A stretch of 64,000 nt of DNA from JAHEYG01 sp044229775 (GTDB lineage Bacteria; Bacteroidota; Bacteroidia; B-17B0; Aurantibacillaceae), in contig JBGASH010000002.1 in assembly GCA_044229775.1 (NCBI GenBank), forward strand, positions 1 through 64,000, written 5' to 3'. The notes below the pieces were generated by a model. The model made no database searches, had not been told where the DNA came from, and saw only the letters and a program-made list of their open reading frames with translations. Shown here one piece after another: positions 41,958-51,842 of this stretch (position 1 is its first letter; every line of letters begins with the position of its first letter). A program made the translations under genes and the position numbers.

Positions 41958-44888
41958 TTATTTTACGTTTATCTCATCAATAAAAATAAAGGCGTCGCCA
42001 CCTGCTCCGGCATGCCATTCAGGTAATTTACCAAAGTTTTTAGCAACCACTTTTACAAATTTGGCGGTTTGCGGTTTATCGGCACTAAGATCAAATTTCT
42101 TTAGCTGGGTATCATAATTATCGGCTTTAACGTCGTTGGTTACTTTCCCCACCGACTTAAAATTTTTTCCATCAGCCGAAATGAAATATTCTACTTCATT
42201 CGGAAAAACGATCCACGAACGGGTATCTTGTAAATAGTTTGACGAAAAACTGGAAACCGGTTTTGCTGCTCCGAGGTCTATCACACATTCAAAATCCTGT
42301 CCCTGGTAACCCTGCCATTCGCCTTTACGCCAATTGATATCGCCATAAATACCGTCAATGATCCCTTCATCGCCGCCGGCGGTGTATTGTTTGTTATAAG
42401 AAGAAGCAATCGTAATTTTCCAGTTATGAGGCATTTTATAGAACGAAGCGGTGGTTGTTTTACTGCTGTCGTTTCCTAAATAAACCCGTGCCTTCACCAC
42501 GCACGATTTATCAATTAAAAAAGATTTTGCATAAAGGGTTGATTTTTTTGTGGGTTCTGTTCCGTTAACAGTATAATAGATCTTGGCGCCCGTTTCGTTA
42601 TTCTGTGTGATCCTTACATCCTGCTTATCTTTAAACGATTTGCTTTTACCATCAATGATCGGATTAAGCACAATAGAAGTGTCTTTAATGTGTGAACGCG
42701 GCCTGTCGGCTGGTGATACACCGTAATTAGTTGTCTCATCATTTTTATCGGTAAACCCAAACACTAAGCTGCCACCGCTAACTATATCGAAATGATTAAT
42801 AGCAGGGCGTTTTTTGTTCTTGCCATTAATGGTAATATCACTCACGTATTTTGCCGCTGAAGTTTTGCCTTTGGTACTTATTTCAAATTTTTTCCAATTC
42901 TCGAGGTTAATGGTTACAGTTTTAAAAATAGGAGCGCCTAAAGCGTATTCGGTTGAGCCCGGACAAACAGGATACAAGCCCATAGAACTAAAAACGTACC
43001 AGGCACTTAAAGCTCCGCAATCATCGTTGCCGATCAATCCCTCGGGCGAATTTTTATAAAAACTTAAAATGGTGTTTACTTTCTCAATGGTTTTTTGCGG
43101 TTTGCCACAATAATTATATAAGTAAGCCATGTGGTGACTTGGTTCGTTGCCCTGAGCGTATTGACCGATAAGGCCGGTAATATCTGCTTGTTCGCGGCCT
43201 GATGTTTTACTGCCCGTTAAAAATAAACTATCTAATTTTTCTTCAAATTTTTTGTCGCCGCCATATAATTGAATTAACCCTGTAATATCGTGTGGCACAA
43301 AAAACGAATATTGCCAGCTATTGGCCTCCGTAAAATGGTTATTCACTTCTTTAGGATTAAAAGGACTTAACCAACTACCGTTCTTACGCGGACGCATAAA
43401 TCCGGTAGTTGGGTCAAAAACATTTTTGTAAGATTGGGCCCGGCGTATATAATTAACGTAATCGTCCTGCTTATTTAATTTGGAAGCGAATTTCGCGATA
43501 CACCAATCGTCGTAGGCATATTCGAGTGTTTTTGAAACGCTTTCCGATTCATCATCCATTTGAAGATAGCCGCCATTTTTGTAAGCCGGAATTCCGTTAT
43601 TGGTAAAATTAGCCGACGCTTTTAATGCGGTAAAAATAAAAGAACTGTCGTAACCATGAATGCCTTTAATGTATGCGTCTGTTATAACGGAAACAGCGTG
43701 ATAGCCGATCATGCAATTGGTTTCGTTACCCGATAATTCCCACACCGGTAAACGACCCACTTCTGAATATTGCTGTAAAAAAGTTTTAATAAAATCTCTG
43801 GTTCGCTCGGGATCGATAATGGTAAATAACGGATGTAAACTCCTGAACGTATCCCATAGTGAAAACACGGAGTAGTAGGTGAAACCGTTAGCTTTATGCA
43901 ATTTGTTATCGCGTCCGCGGTATTGTCCATCGGCATCCATGTTAATGCTAGGATGGATCATGCAATGATACAGTGCCGTATAAAAAATGGTTTGATCATC
44001 CTTGTTGTCAGTGGTGATCTGAATTTTTGATAGTTCTCTGTTCCAGGCCGCTTCGGCATCTAACTTGTATTTTTCAAATCCCCAATGCTGAGCTTCTGCC
44101 GCCAGATTTTTTAACGCGCCTTCAACACCTGTGTTAGAGATGGCCACTTGAATCATAATTGGATTACCATCATTGGCATCAAACTCAAATGCCGCGCCCT
44201 CGGCTTTGTCTTTATAGGTTTCATTAAGCACCTCGGTCAATCTTTTTCCGGTAGCGTATTGCATTTTTTTGAAAGGTTTCGAAAAACGGATGGCAAAATA
44301 TACTTTCTGTTCTTTTGCAAATGCCTCGCTGGTACGAAAACCGGTAACAGTTACTTTATCTACAATATTAAGATTACAATCTAATGTTTTATCGCGGTGT
44401 TTCAGATCAACGATTATACTGGCCTTATCGGTTTTAGGAAATGTGTAACGGTGAAATCCTGTTCTTAATGTAGCGCTTAGTTCGGCTTTGATGTTATCGT
44501 CATCAAGCGTTACCTGATAAAAACCAGGACTTGCTTTTTCTTTTAAGTGCGAAAAACGCGAAGAATAAACTTTATTATCGATGCTGGGTTCACCTACCAT
44601 CGGCATAATTAAAACATCACCATAATCGCTGCAACCGGTACCGCTTAAATGTGTGTGTGAAAAACCATAAATAACACTATCACTGTAATGATAGCCGCCA
44701 CAACCATCCCAGCTACCATCGGCTCGGGTATCAGGACTCAAGGCTACCATTCCGAACGGGAGTACTGCCCCTGGAAAAGTATGACCATGTCCGCCGGTTC
44801 CGATAAAAGGGTTTACCGATTGACAATAATTTTGAGAATAAAGGGAGGAACAAAAAGCGGAGAGGATAATTAGTATAGTTTTCTTCAT
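41958..44888 (-). CDS. GH92 family alpha-mannosidase with FN3-like and F5/8-type C-terminal domains
   Basis: Calcium-dependent exo-alpha-mannosidase, likely trimming mannose from N-glycans. The 976 residues from ATG 44888 show a signal peptide (ILIILSAFCSSLYSQ), then GH92 motifs VNPFIGTGGHGHTFPGA, SHTHLSGTG, ETNCMIGYHA, GNEPSHHMAYLYNY and NDDCGALSAWYVFSSMGLYP. Downstream of about residue 730 there is a chitobiase/FN3-associated domain (KIYYTVNGTEPTKKST), then a discoidin-like F5/8 domain (SFSSNYLQDTRSWI, EVEYFISADGKNF). Probably in one operon with cutC and the aspartylglucosaminidase. Confidence 0.93.
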   Translation of the reverse strand: MKKTILIILSAFCSSLYSQNYCQSVNPFIGTGGHGHTFPGAVLPFGMVALSPDTRADGSWDGCGGYHYSDSVIYGFSHTHLSGTGCSDYGDVLIMPMVGEPSIDNKVYSSRFSHLKEKASPGFYQVTLDDDNIKAELSATLRTGFHRYTFPKTDKASIIVDLKHRDKTLDCNLNIVDKVTVTGFRTSEAFAKEQKVYFAIRFSKPFKKMQYATGKRLTEVLNETYKDKAEGAAFEFDANDGNPIMIQVAISNTGVEGALKNLAAEAQHWGFEKYKLDAEAAWNRELSKIQITTDNKDDQTIFYTALYHCMIHPSINMDADGQYRGRDNKLHKANGFTYYSVFSLWDTFRSLHPLFTIIDPERTRDFIKTFLQQYSEVGRLPVWELSGNETNCMIGYHAVSVITDAYIKGIHGYDSSFIFTALKASANFTNNGIPAYKNGGYLQMDDESESVSKTLEYAYDDWCIAKFASKLNKQDDYVNYIRRAQSYKNVFDPTTGFMRPRKNGSWLSPFNPKEVNNHFTEANSWQYSFFVPHDITGLIQLYGGDKKFEEKLDSLFLTGSKTSGREQADITGLIGQYAQGNEPSHHMAYLYNYCGKPQKTIEKVNTILSFYKNSPEGLIGNDDCGALSAWYVFSSMGLYPVCPGSTEYALGAPIFKTVTINLENWKKFEISTKGKTSAAKYVSDITINGKNKKRPAINHFDIVSGGSLVFGFTDKNDETTNYGVSPADRPRSHIKDTSIVLNPIIDGKSKSFKDKQDVRITQNNETGAKIYYTVNGTEPTKKSTLYAKSFLIDKSCVVKARVYLGNDSSKTTTASFYKMPHNWKITIASSYNKQYTAGGDEGIIDGIYGDINWRKGEWQGYQGQDFECVIDLGAAKPVSSFSSNYLQDTRSWIVFPNEVEYFISADGKNFKSVGKVTNDVKADNYDTQLKKFDLSADKPQTAKFVKVVAKNFGKLPEWHAGAGGDAFIFIDEINVK

Positions 44889-44898
44889 GGGGATGAAT

Positions 44899-45585
44899 TT
44901 ACGAATTATCTGCATTAATGCAAATGACCTTCATTTTTTCAATTTCTTCGCTGTTGATGAGAGAGGAATTAGCAATTATTGCTGCCGAATGAAATTCTTT
45001 ACAGCCGGTTTTTTTGATAAGTTGAGAGATGTTATTGGAACGGATCCCGCCACCGGGCATGATGGTTATTTTAGATCCAAAAGTGGTTTGTAGTGTTTTA
45101 AGAATGGAAATTCCTTCTAGAGCCGTTGCTTGACCTCCGGAAGTTAATACCCTGTCGATGCGTAGTTGGATGAGTGTCTCAAATGCTTTTTGCAGATCTA
45201 AACAATGATCAATGGCCCTGTGAAAAGTAACGGGTAGGGGATAAGCCATCGCAATTATTTCTTTGCAAAATACTTCATCAATGTGATCCTCTACTGTTAG
45301 CGCCCCAAAAACGATCCCGTCGATCTTTTGATCTTTACAAAACAAAACATCGGCTTTCATTTTTTCTTTTTCCTCATTGGTAAAAACAAAATCGCCGCCG
45401 CGGGGACGGATCATAACGAACAAAGGAATTTTTATGAGAGTACGAGCTTTAATTATTTCTTCCCGCGAAGGTGTAACACCACCTGTTAAACGATCACTGC
45501 AAAATTCTATTCTGTGTGCACCCGCGTTTTGGGCAATGAGGCAGGATTCAATATTAAAACAAGCTATTTCTAAAAGGCTTTTCAA
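44899..45585 (-). CDS. cutC: CutC family TIM-barrel protein
   Basis: The family was first linked to copper tolerance; its enzymatic role is unsettled. The 228 residues match in length and motifs: LEIACFNIESCLIAQNAGAH, RIEFCSDRLTGGVTPS, PLFVMIRPRGGDFVF and VTFHRAIDHC, then RVLTSGG and IMPGGGIRSNN. The likely start is the TTG at 45585, 5 bp after the aspartylglucosaminidase stop; it ends 11 bp before GH92. The position between two N-glycan enzymes argues for a role in sugar metabolism rather than copper. Confidence 0.9.
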   Translation of the reverse strand: MKSLLEIACFNIESCLIAQNAGAHRIEFCSDRLTGGVTPSREEIIKARTLIKIPLFVMIRPRGGDFVFTNEEKEKMKADVLFCKDQKIDGIVFGALTVEDHIDEVFCKEIIAMAYPLPVTFHRAIDHCLDLQKAFETLIQLRIDRVLTSGGQATALEGISILKTLQTTFGSKITIMPGGGIRSNNISQLIKKTGCKEFHSAAIIANSSLINSEEIEKMKVICINADNS

Positions 45586-45589
45586 AAAA

Positions 45590-46570
45590 TTACAATAAAC
45601 TTTTTGAATCGACCAGCTGATTTTTTATTTCGGGAGTATATACGGCGTAATTGAATCCTTTTTGCAAAGCGAAAGAGCCGTACTCTCCTTTTTTATTCAA
45701 AGCTAAAAAACCCACTTGTACATCTTTATAATTAGGGTTTTTTGAAACCAAACGATCAATGGCTTTTTTACAGGCTTCAGCTGGTGAAAATCCCTGGCGC
45801 ATTAATTCTACTACCAAATACGAACCACAGACGCGTAAAACGGTCTCGCCCACTCCGGTTGCGCAGGCTGCTCCCACTTCATTATCTACATACATTCCGG
45901 CGCCGATAATTGGTGAATCGCCAACGCGCCCGTGAATTTTATAAGCTAAGCCACTGGTGGTGCACGAACCCGAAAGATTGCCATTAGCATCGAGAGCAAT
46001 CATGCCAATAGTGTCGTGATTCTCTATATTCATTTTTGGCTTGTATTCGCTTTTATTCAGCCATTCTTTATAAGCTTTATCAGCTTCGGGCGATAATTTT
46101 TCGGGTTCTAATTGAAAACCGTTTTCGAGTGCAAATTTTTGAGCGCCTTTTCCTACTATTAAAACGTGTGGTGTTTTTTCCATCACCATTCGCGCTACGC
46201 TGATGGGATGTTTTATCCGTTGTAAAAATGCCACAGCGCCGCATCTTCCTTTTTCATCCATGATGCTTGCGTCAAGCGTAACAAATCCATCGCGATCGGG
46301 CAAGCCGCCTAATCCTACACTTAAATTGGTAAGATCATCTTCGGTAACCATTACGCCTTGTTCAACGGCATCAAGCGCGGTACCGTTTGCCGATAACACT
46401 TTCCACGCGCCTTCATTGGCGGCCACGCCATGTTTCCAGGTAGAAAGCACAACGGGTTTAATTTGTTTTGTTCCTGCACCAGCAATTTTTTCAACCGCTT
46501 TGCTTTTATTGAAGGTCAATAAAGAGGCTGTGAGCGCTGATAGTTTTAAAAAATTTCTTCTGCTTGTCAT
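45590..46570 (-). CDS. N4-(beta-N-acetylglucosaminyl)-L-asparaginase
   Basis: Ntn-hydrolase that cleaves the GlcNAc-Asn bond left after glycoprotein breakdown. The 326-residue precursor has a Tat-type signal (SRRNFLKLSALTASLLTF). The autocleavage site with the N-terminal Thr nucleophile lies at NHDTIGMIALDANG, and downstream GRVGDSPIIGAGMYVDN and GVGETVLRVCG are family motifs. With GH92 it covers two steps of N-glycan catabolism. It follows the Wzi-like gene by 11 bp. Confidence 0.93.
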   Translation of the reverse strand: MTSRRNFLKLSALTASLLTFNKSKAVEKIAGAGTKQIKPVVLSTWKHGVAANEGAWKVLSANGTALDAVEQGVMVTEDDLTNLSVGLGGLPDRDGFVTLDASIMDEKGRCGAVAFLQRIKHPISVARMVMEKTPHVLIVGKGAQKFALENGFQLEPEKLSPEADKAYKEWLNKSEYKPKMNIENHDTIGMIALDANGNLSGSCTTSGLAYKIHGRVGDSPIIGAGMYVDNEVGAACATGVGETVLRVCGSYLVVELMRQGFSPAEACKKAIDRLVSKNPNYKDVQVGFLALNKKGEYGSFALQKGFNYAVYTPEIKNQLVDSKSLL

Positions 46571-46581
46571 ATTGTAAAACT

Positions 46582-48189
46582 TTAATAGTCGCGATAAAAA
46601 TTCCAGATACTGGTTTTAATTCCAAAATAAAAATAAGGATTCTGTAAAATATAACCTTTGGCGTTGGATTCGTTTCTCTGAATGTATCCCAGCTCAACCC
46701 GTAAATTCATTTGCGGAATAATAATGTAAGTAAAACGGATATCACTTTGCATAAAAACCGATCTTACGCCCTGATCGGTGTAATTACCGTATTCTTTTGG
46801 ATGGGTGTTATACGATAAGAAAATGTTTTGTCCAACGTTAGAAGCACCGGTACTATCTTTACCAATGATGGCATAAACGCCCTGCATACTAAACATCCAT
46901 CGGTTTTTACGATATGAAATAAATCCGAGCGACTCGTGAAAGTTGGCACCAAATGGATGCGCCAGCGGCTGACCGTAATGCGAATAATTTTGTAAAGGAG
47001 AAGCGTGTGAATAGGTGTAGGGCCTCACTTCGTTATATTCGGCTTGCAAGGTTAAACCTTTTACATTTAAAGCATTCACATATTTTATTCCTAATTGCCA
47101 GCCCTGTTTGTTGGCCCACCATCCTGTTCGCGCTTTTATTTGTGTGAGATTAAATTCATCAATGGCCAGCTGCCCATAAAGTTTAACACACTTAAAAAGC
47201 TTCGAAGAAATATTCAATCCCATAAAAGCATTATCGGGAGAACCTACCGAATATTCTTGGGGACGAAAGAACACGAGTGGACTAAGATAATTAACATCAA
47301 ACCCCCGGTTACGATTGGTGTCGGAGCCCTGCCAAACAATGTTTTCGAAAAAAGAGATGTTCAATTGTTTAAGGGCATTCCAACTTAAATAATGCATCGT
47401 AGCAAATTTGGTTTGGGCCTTATCAATAAAGCCATTCGTTTTTGAGATGTCGTTCAACATACTATACCAAACGCTGTATTGTAAGTGCCAGATGTTAGCC
47501 GTGGTTCGGAAATACGGATAATTATTGGCAACGTCGGATAGCAGTAATGAACGATAACCATCTCCTAAAAAATGTTTGTCTTTACCCAATTGAAAATTAA
47601 AGATCCTGTTGGGTGAATACGAAGCATAACCGCTAAAGTTGGCAAAGCTGTAAGAAGTATTTCCCGCTTTGTAAGCCATTCCCATGCCCGGAATAAGCAT
47701 GTTGCTTTTTACAAAAGTGTCGGTTAAGAAGGGATAGGACACCTGACCGCCAATGATCGTTCCTGCCAAAGTAAAATCATTATTAATGTTAAGCTTTACG
47801 TGCGTTCCGCCTATCAGTTCATTTACGCTTTTCTTTTGCAGCATGTCGTAACCCGTTTGCAGATCGATTATGGGTAAGAACTGAAAATTATATTGGTTCC
47901 GTTTTTGCGGTTGGTCGTTAAGGGTTTTACTTAAAAAAAAGTTCTTTATGAGGTAGTGATTATATGGCGAACAAGTATCGTTGAACGCCTTGAGAGAACC
48001 GGTGAGGTAAGGCCTGAAGCTGCTATGAAATTGCGTATTGGGATATCTTATATTCCATTCGTCAATTATTTGTTGCGTTTCCTGATTCAAAAAAATATTT
48101 CGCGCAATGGGATCGTATTGAGAAAAACAACTTCCCTCAATAATAAATAAAAAAAGGAGCAGGAGACTATACGGGTTTCTCTTCAGCAA
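46582..48189 (-). CDS. Wzi-like outer-membrane barrel, capsule assembly family
   Basis: A 535-residue exported barrel protein (signal peptide YSLLLLFLFIIEGSCFSQ). Family landmarks include LGKDKHFLGDGYRSLLLSD, NYPYFRTTANIWHLQY and many aromatic-ended strands up to the final FYFGIKTSIWNFYRDY. In E. coli Wzi anchors capsule to the surface. It overlaps the WecA-type gene by 23 bp, so it belongs with lipid-linked glycan synthesis. A frameshifted paralogue lies on the other side of that gene (49268-50829) with the same GYRSLLLSD motif. Confidence 0.83.
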   Translation of the reverse strand: MLKRNPYSLLLLFLFIIEGSCFSQYDPIARNIFLNQETQQIIDEWNIRYPNTQFHSSFRPYLTGSLKAFNDTCSPYNHYLIKNFFLSKTLNDQPQKRNQYNFQFLPIIDLQTGYDMLQKKSVNELIGGTHVKLNINNDFTLAGTIIGGQVSYPFLTDTFVKSNMLIPGMGMAYKAGNTSYSFANFSGYASYSPNRIFNFQLGKDKHFLGDGYRSLLLSDVANNYPYFRTTANIWHLQYSVWYSMLNDISKTNGFIDKAQTKFATMHYLSWNALKQLNISFFENIVWQGSDTNRNRGFDVNYLSPLVFFRPQEYSVGSPDNAFMGLNISSKLFKCVKLYGQLAIDEFNLTQIKARTGWWANKQGWQLGIKYVNALNVKGLTLQAEYNEVRPYTYSHASPLQNYSHYGQPLAHPFGANFHESLGFISYRKNRWMFSMQGVYAIIGKDSTGASNVGQNIFLSYNTHPKEYGNYTDQGVRSVFMQSDIRFTYIIIPQMNLRVELGYIQRNESNAKGYILQNPYFYFGIKTSIWNFYRDY

Positions 48190-49267
48190 TTTTTGTAGAA
48201 TTCTTTTTAAAAATAAAAGTTACCCATATGATAAAAATACCGCTACAAGCGATCACCGATACTAACGAAAGTGTTGGATTTAAAAAATAGCTTAGCAACG
48301 AGGCGCCAATGGTTAAAACACTAAAGGCGTAAATAATAATTACCGTTTTGGCGTGCGAAAAACCGCAATCAATTAAGCGGTGATGTATATGGTTACGATC
48401 GGCCGAGAAAGGCGATTGCCCTTTAATGGCCCTGATAATAAAAATGCGAAGCGTATCGGTTAAAGGATAAACCACCGCTGCAATGGCAAATACCGGATTT
48501 GAAATGTGCACCCAAAAACTGTCGAGCCGGTCAACCGGAAATTCAATGAGCTTGGTACTTAATACGTAAATAAACATACCAATTATGAGCGAACCCGAAT
48601 CGCCCATAAAGATCTTGGCCGGCGAAAAATTAAAGACTAGAAATCCTAAAAGCGCACCTGCCATTGAAAAAGATAAGGAAGCAAGGGTATATTCATTGGC
48701 AAACACAAACCAAACGCCAAAGATCATCGTTGCAATAAATCCAACGCCGGCAGCGAGTCCGTCAACACCATCAATTAAATTTAACGCGTTTACTACCACA
48801 ATGTAGGTGAAGAGCGATAAAAACACGCTTCCCCAATCAGGGATCCGTTCTACGCCAAATACACCATGTAAGCCGGTAATTTTTATTTCTCCCATTAAAA
48901 TCAAGATCAATCCAACTATTACGTGTGCAAATAATTTTTTTACAGGCGCTGTTCCAACAATGTCGTCTTTTACGCCAACAAAGAATAACACCAGACTGGT
49001 AGCGATCAAAATTTTAAATTCTTTTACAGAAGCGTATATCTGATCGTATTCGTGTAATTCGTCAATATTGAACCAAAGCGAGAATGAAAATAACGTAGCG
49101 GCATAAATAATGATACCGCCAATGGTAGGCACGGCGCGTTTATGGATCTTACGGTCCTCGGTTGGAAGGTCGATGAGATTTTTAAGTATAGCAACTTTAA
49201 TAATAGCGGGAGTGGAGTACAACACTACTATGAAAGCGGTTATAAATACTAAAATTAATAATACCAT
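48167..49267 (-). CDS. WecA/TagO-type undecaprenyl-phosphate glycosyl-1-phosphate transferase
   Basis: Starts lipid-linked glycan synthesis by moving a sugar-1-phosphate (often GlcNAc-1-P) to undecaprenyl phosphate. The 366-residue polytopic protein has the MraY/WecA motifs: RKIHKRAVPTIGG, the catalytic Asp region FFVGVKDDIVG, NALNLIDGVDGLAAGVG and AKIFMGDSGSLI. A cytoplasmic HIHHRLIDCGFSH loop follows. It lies between two Wzi-like genes and near fcl/gmd, which indicates surface polysaccharide synthesis. UppP for lipid recycling is at 53737. Confidence 0.92.
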   Translation of the reverse strand: MVLLILVFITAFIVVLYSTPAIIKVAILKNLIDLPTEDRKIHKRAVPTIGGIIIYAATLFSFSLWFNIDELHEYDQIYASVKEFKILIATSLVLFFVGVKDDIVGTAPVKKLFAHVIVGLILILMGEIKITGLHGVFGVERIPDWGSVFLSLFTYIVVVNALNLIDGVDGLAAGVGFIATMIFGVWFVFANEYTLASLSFSMAGALLGFLVFNFSPAKIFMGDSGSLIIGMFIYVLSTKLIEFPVDRLDSFWVHISNPVFAIAAVVYPLTDTLRIFIIRAIKGQSPFSADRNHIHHRLIDCGFSHAKTVIIIYAFSVLTIGASLLSYFLNPTLSLVSVIACSGIFIIWVTFIFKKNSTKIAEEKPV

Positions 49268-50829
49268 TTAAAAATCAAAATAAGTATTGTACAAACTGGT
49301 TTTAAAACTTAAATATATATACGCCGTATTATTGTTGGAGGCGTTAAATCCAAAAAAATCCTGTGCCCTGTAAGTTATGCCTAAACTAATGTTGGCGTTG
49401 TATGCAGGGTTAATGGTGTAACCAAGTTTAAAGTTAATAATTTGATTGAAAAACAGATCATAATTCTGATAAGTATACAACTGGTAATTATAACGGGCAT
49501 TTAAAAAGAAGCGTTTAAATTTATAATCACAGATTCCCACAAATTCTTTACCATATCCCGGGGTAAACGCAAGATTTTGATGATAGTGCGAATAACTTTG
49601 GTTAACGCCGTTGGTGGTAATTGGACTATTATAAGCGGTTTCGGTAACGTTATTGAACTCGGCCTGCAAGAACAGTTTTTTGATTTTAAAGGCGTCAAAA
49701 TACCGGAAGCCTGCCTGATAGCCAAACCCATTGCCTGTTTTTTGTGTGTTGCTGAGGTCATCGGCCATGATTTGACCATATATACTCAGTTTTTTAGTGA
49801 TCTTAATATTAATATCGCCACCGATCAAAATGTTGTTCTTATTATTTAAACCGTATTGCTGTAAATTGGTAAATATAATGGGATTAAAATATTGCCAGTC
49901 GAGGTGCTGTGTATTTGTTTTATCACCGGTTTGCCAGATCATACCCTGAAAAAATCCCACATTGAGCCACTTGGTTAAATTTAAAGTTAGTTGTTGAAAG
50001 GCGGCCTTTTTTGAAAGAGTGTATGCCCGGTTCCGGTGGAATTTTCACTGGCCGAATCTAAATTCAACAACACAAAGCGTGCGGTATCGTTTGTGTACTG
50101 CAACCTTCCCTTAAACCATTGTTGCGTAATTCGTGCATAAGGATAATTAAAGGCGTTGTCGCTAAGTAACAATGACCGATAGCCATTTCCTAGTTTTTGT
50201 TTGCCATGCCCGGCCTGAATGTTCACATTCTTCCAGGGTTGATAAGAAAAGAATCCCGACGACCAGGCATAATCGTAACCCGATGTTTTAAATTTTTTAA
50301 AGCGGCCCTGTCCCGGAACAACCTGCGTTTGATTATTGAAGTCGACCACATAATTCGGAAAATACGATTGCGTTTCGGCAAACATGGATTCAAAATAAAA
50401 ATCCTTTCCAATATAACCCGAGGCTATAAAGCCGCGTGTATTGGTGGATAATATTCTATTAAGCGTGTCATAACGGTCTTTACCTAACTCTATATTAAAG
50501 AGCGGATCAACCGAGAACCGGTATTTCTTTTCCTGATCTTTTACCTGAAGCAGGTGTTCAAAAAAAACTTTATCAAGGGCGGGATCGTCGGTAATAAAAC
50601 GAAACACTTTATGGCTATCGATAACGTGAACATATTTATCTGAATAAAAATGAATGTACGGTTTAACACTTGTATGAATGGAAGAATCGGACTCGGCTAA
50701 TTGCCTTTCGGTTAATAAGGCGTAATGGTAGTCGTTTGGTAAATTGTAGAATTGCGCTTTGGAAATGCAAAATGCAAGATGCAAAATGCAGAATGCAGTT
50801 TTAGTAGATATAGATAAGTTTATTCTCAA
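49268..50829 (-). pseudogene. Wzi-like outer-membrane barrel, split by a -1 frameshift at an A6 run
   Basis: Two frames encode one protein. The N-terminal frame (50829 to stop at 49987) has signal peptide and NYPYARITQQW, GYRSLLLSD motifs. The C-terminal frame (about 50012-49268) has the remaining strands to FYLS-like end FKTSLYNTYFDF. The switch is at CAAAAAAGG (50013-50005 on the minus strand). One more A, or a -1 slip on A-AAA-AGG, would restore a protein of about 520 residues, the length of the intact paralogue at 46582. The start is a TTG in a heptamer element, whose arm also encodes much of the signal peptide (TAFCILHLAFCI). Confidence 0.7.
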
Positions 50830-50870
50830 GGATAAACATTCTTAATTCTTAATTCTGCATTATTAATTTT
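50763..50870. repeat. Gene-less heptamer inverted-repeat element supplying a start codon and signal peptide
   Basis: Left arm 50763-50797 is AAATGCA, AAATGCA, AGATGCA, AAATGCA, GAATGCA. Right arm 50838-50870 is ATTCTTA, ATTCTTA, ATTCTGC, ATTATTA, ATTTT. They are inverse to each other with a 40-nt loop, and the right arm touches the fcl stop codon. The TTG start of the Wzi-like gene lies in the loop and its first 22 codons run through the left arm. Confidence 0.55.
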
Positions 50871-51811
50871 CACCATACTTTAACGCCTTCTTTTTTCTTG
50901 AAATCTTCATAAACCATTTTGATCCCGGTTTCCAGACCGATCTTATGTTTCCAGCCAAGGCTATGCAAAAACGAAACATCCATTAGCTTGCGTGGTGTAC
51001 CATCCGGTTTAGAGAGGTCGTGTTTTATTTCGCCGGTGTAACCAACTATTTTTTGAACTAGCAGCGCCAGATCTTTAATAGTGAGGTCAACCCCTGTTCC
51101 CACATTCACAATTTTTTGTCCGTCGTAATTTTTCATCAAGTGCAAGCACGCATCACCAAGATCGTCGGCATGTAAAAACTCGCGCATTGGTGAACCGCTT
51201 CCCCACATCTCAACCGATGGCGATTTTTTTTCTTTGCCTTCGTGAAATTTTCTTATCAATGCCGGCAACACATGCGAATTGTTAAGGTTGTAATTATCAT
51301 TAGGGCCATACAAATTGGTGGGCATAACCGAAATAAAGTTGCAACCATATTGCCGTTTATACGACTCACACATTTTTATACCGGCAATTTTGGCAATGGC
51401 ATAAGGCTCATTGGTGTCTTCTAAAAGACCGGTCAGTAAATATTCTTCTTTTAAAGGCTGAGGCGCCATCTTAGGATAAATGCATGATGAACCCAAGAAC
51501 ATTAATTTTTTTACGCCGTTCTCATACGAAGAATGGATCACATTGTTCTGGATCATCAAATTCTCATAAATAAAATCGGCTCTAAAGGTATTGTTGGCCT
51601 GAATACCGCCTACTTTTGCAGCGGCTAAAAAAACGTATTCGGGCTTTTCGCTCGAAAAAAAATCACTAACGGCGCGTTGATTTTTCAGATCCAATTCGGC
51701 AGAAGATCGCGTGATCAGATTTTTGTACCCTTCTTTTTGGAGGCGACGCATGATGGCAGAACCCACCATACCTTTGTGTCCCGCAATATATATTTTAGCA
51801 CCTAATTCCAT
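50870..51811 (-). CDS. fcl: GDP-L-fucose synthase
   Basis: Epimerises and reduces GDP-4-keto-6-deoxymannose to GDP-L-fucose with NADPH. The 313-residue SDR enzyme has the nucleotide fold AGHKGMVGSAIMRRL, the catalytic Ser in FLGSSCIYP, and the Tyr/Lys pair in EPYAIAKIAG. VMPTNLYGPNDNY and SGSPMREFLHADDLGDA are typical. It follows gmd by 31 bp. Because gmd is frameshifted, its substrate supply is uncertain. Confidence 0.94.
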   Translation of the reverse strand: MELGAKIYIAGHKGMVGSAIMRRLQKEGYKNLITRSSAELDLKNQRAVSDFFSSEKPEYVFLAAAKVGGIQANNTFRADFIYENLMIQNNVIHSSYENGVKKLMFLGSSCIYPKMAPQPLKEEYLLTGLLEDTNEPYAIAKIAGIKMCESYKRQYGCNFISVMPTNLYGPNDNYNLNNSHVLPALIRKFHEGKEKKSPSVEMWGSGSPMREFLHADDLGDACLHLMKNYDGQKIVNVGTGVDLTIKDLALLVQKIVGYTGEIKHDLSKPDGTPRKLMDVSFLHSLGWKHKIGLETGIKMVYEDFKKKEGVKVW

Positions 51812-51842
51812 TCAATAAAGATTTACTGCAAATAAGAATTGT

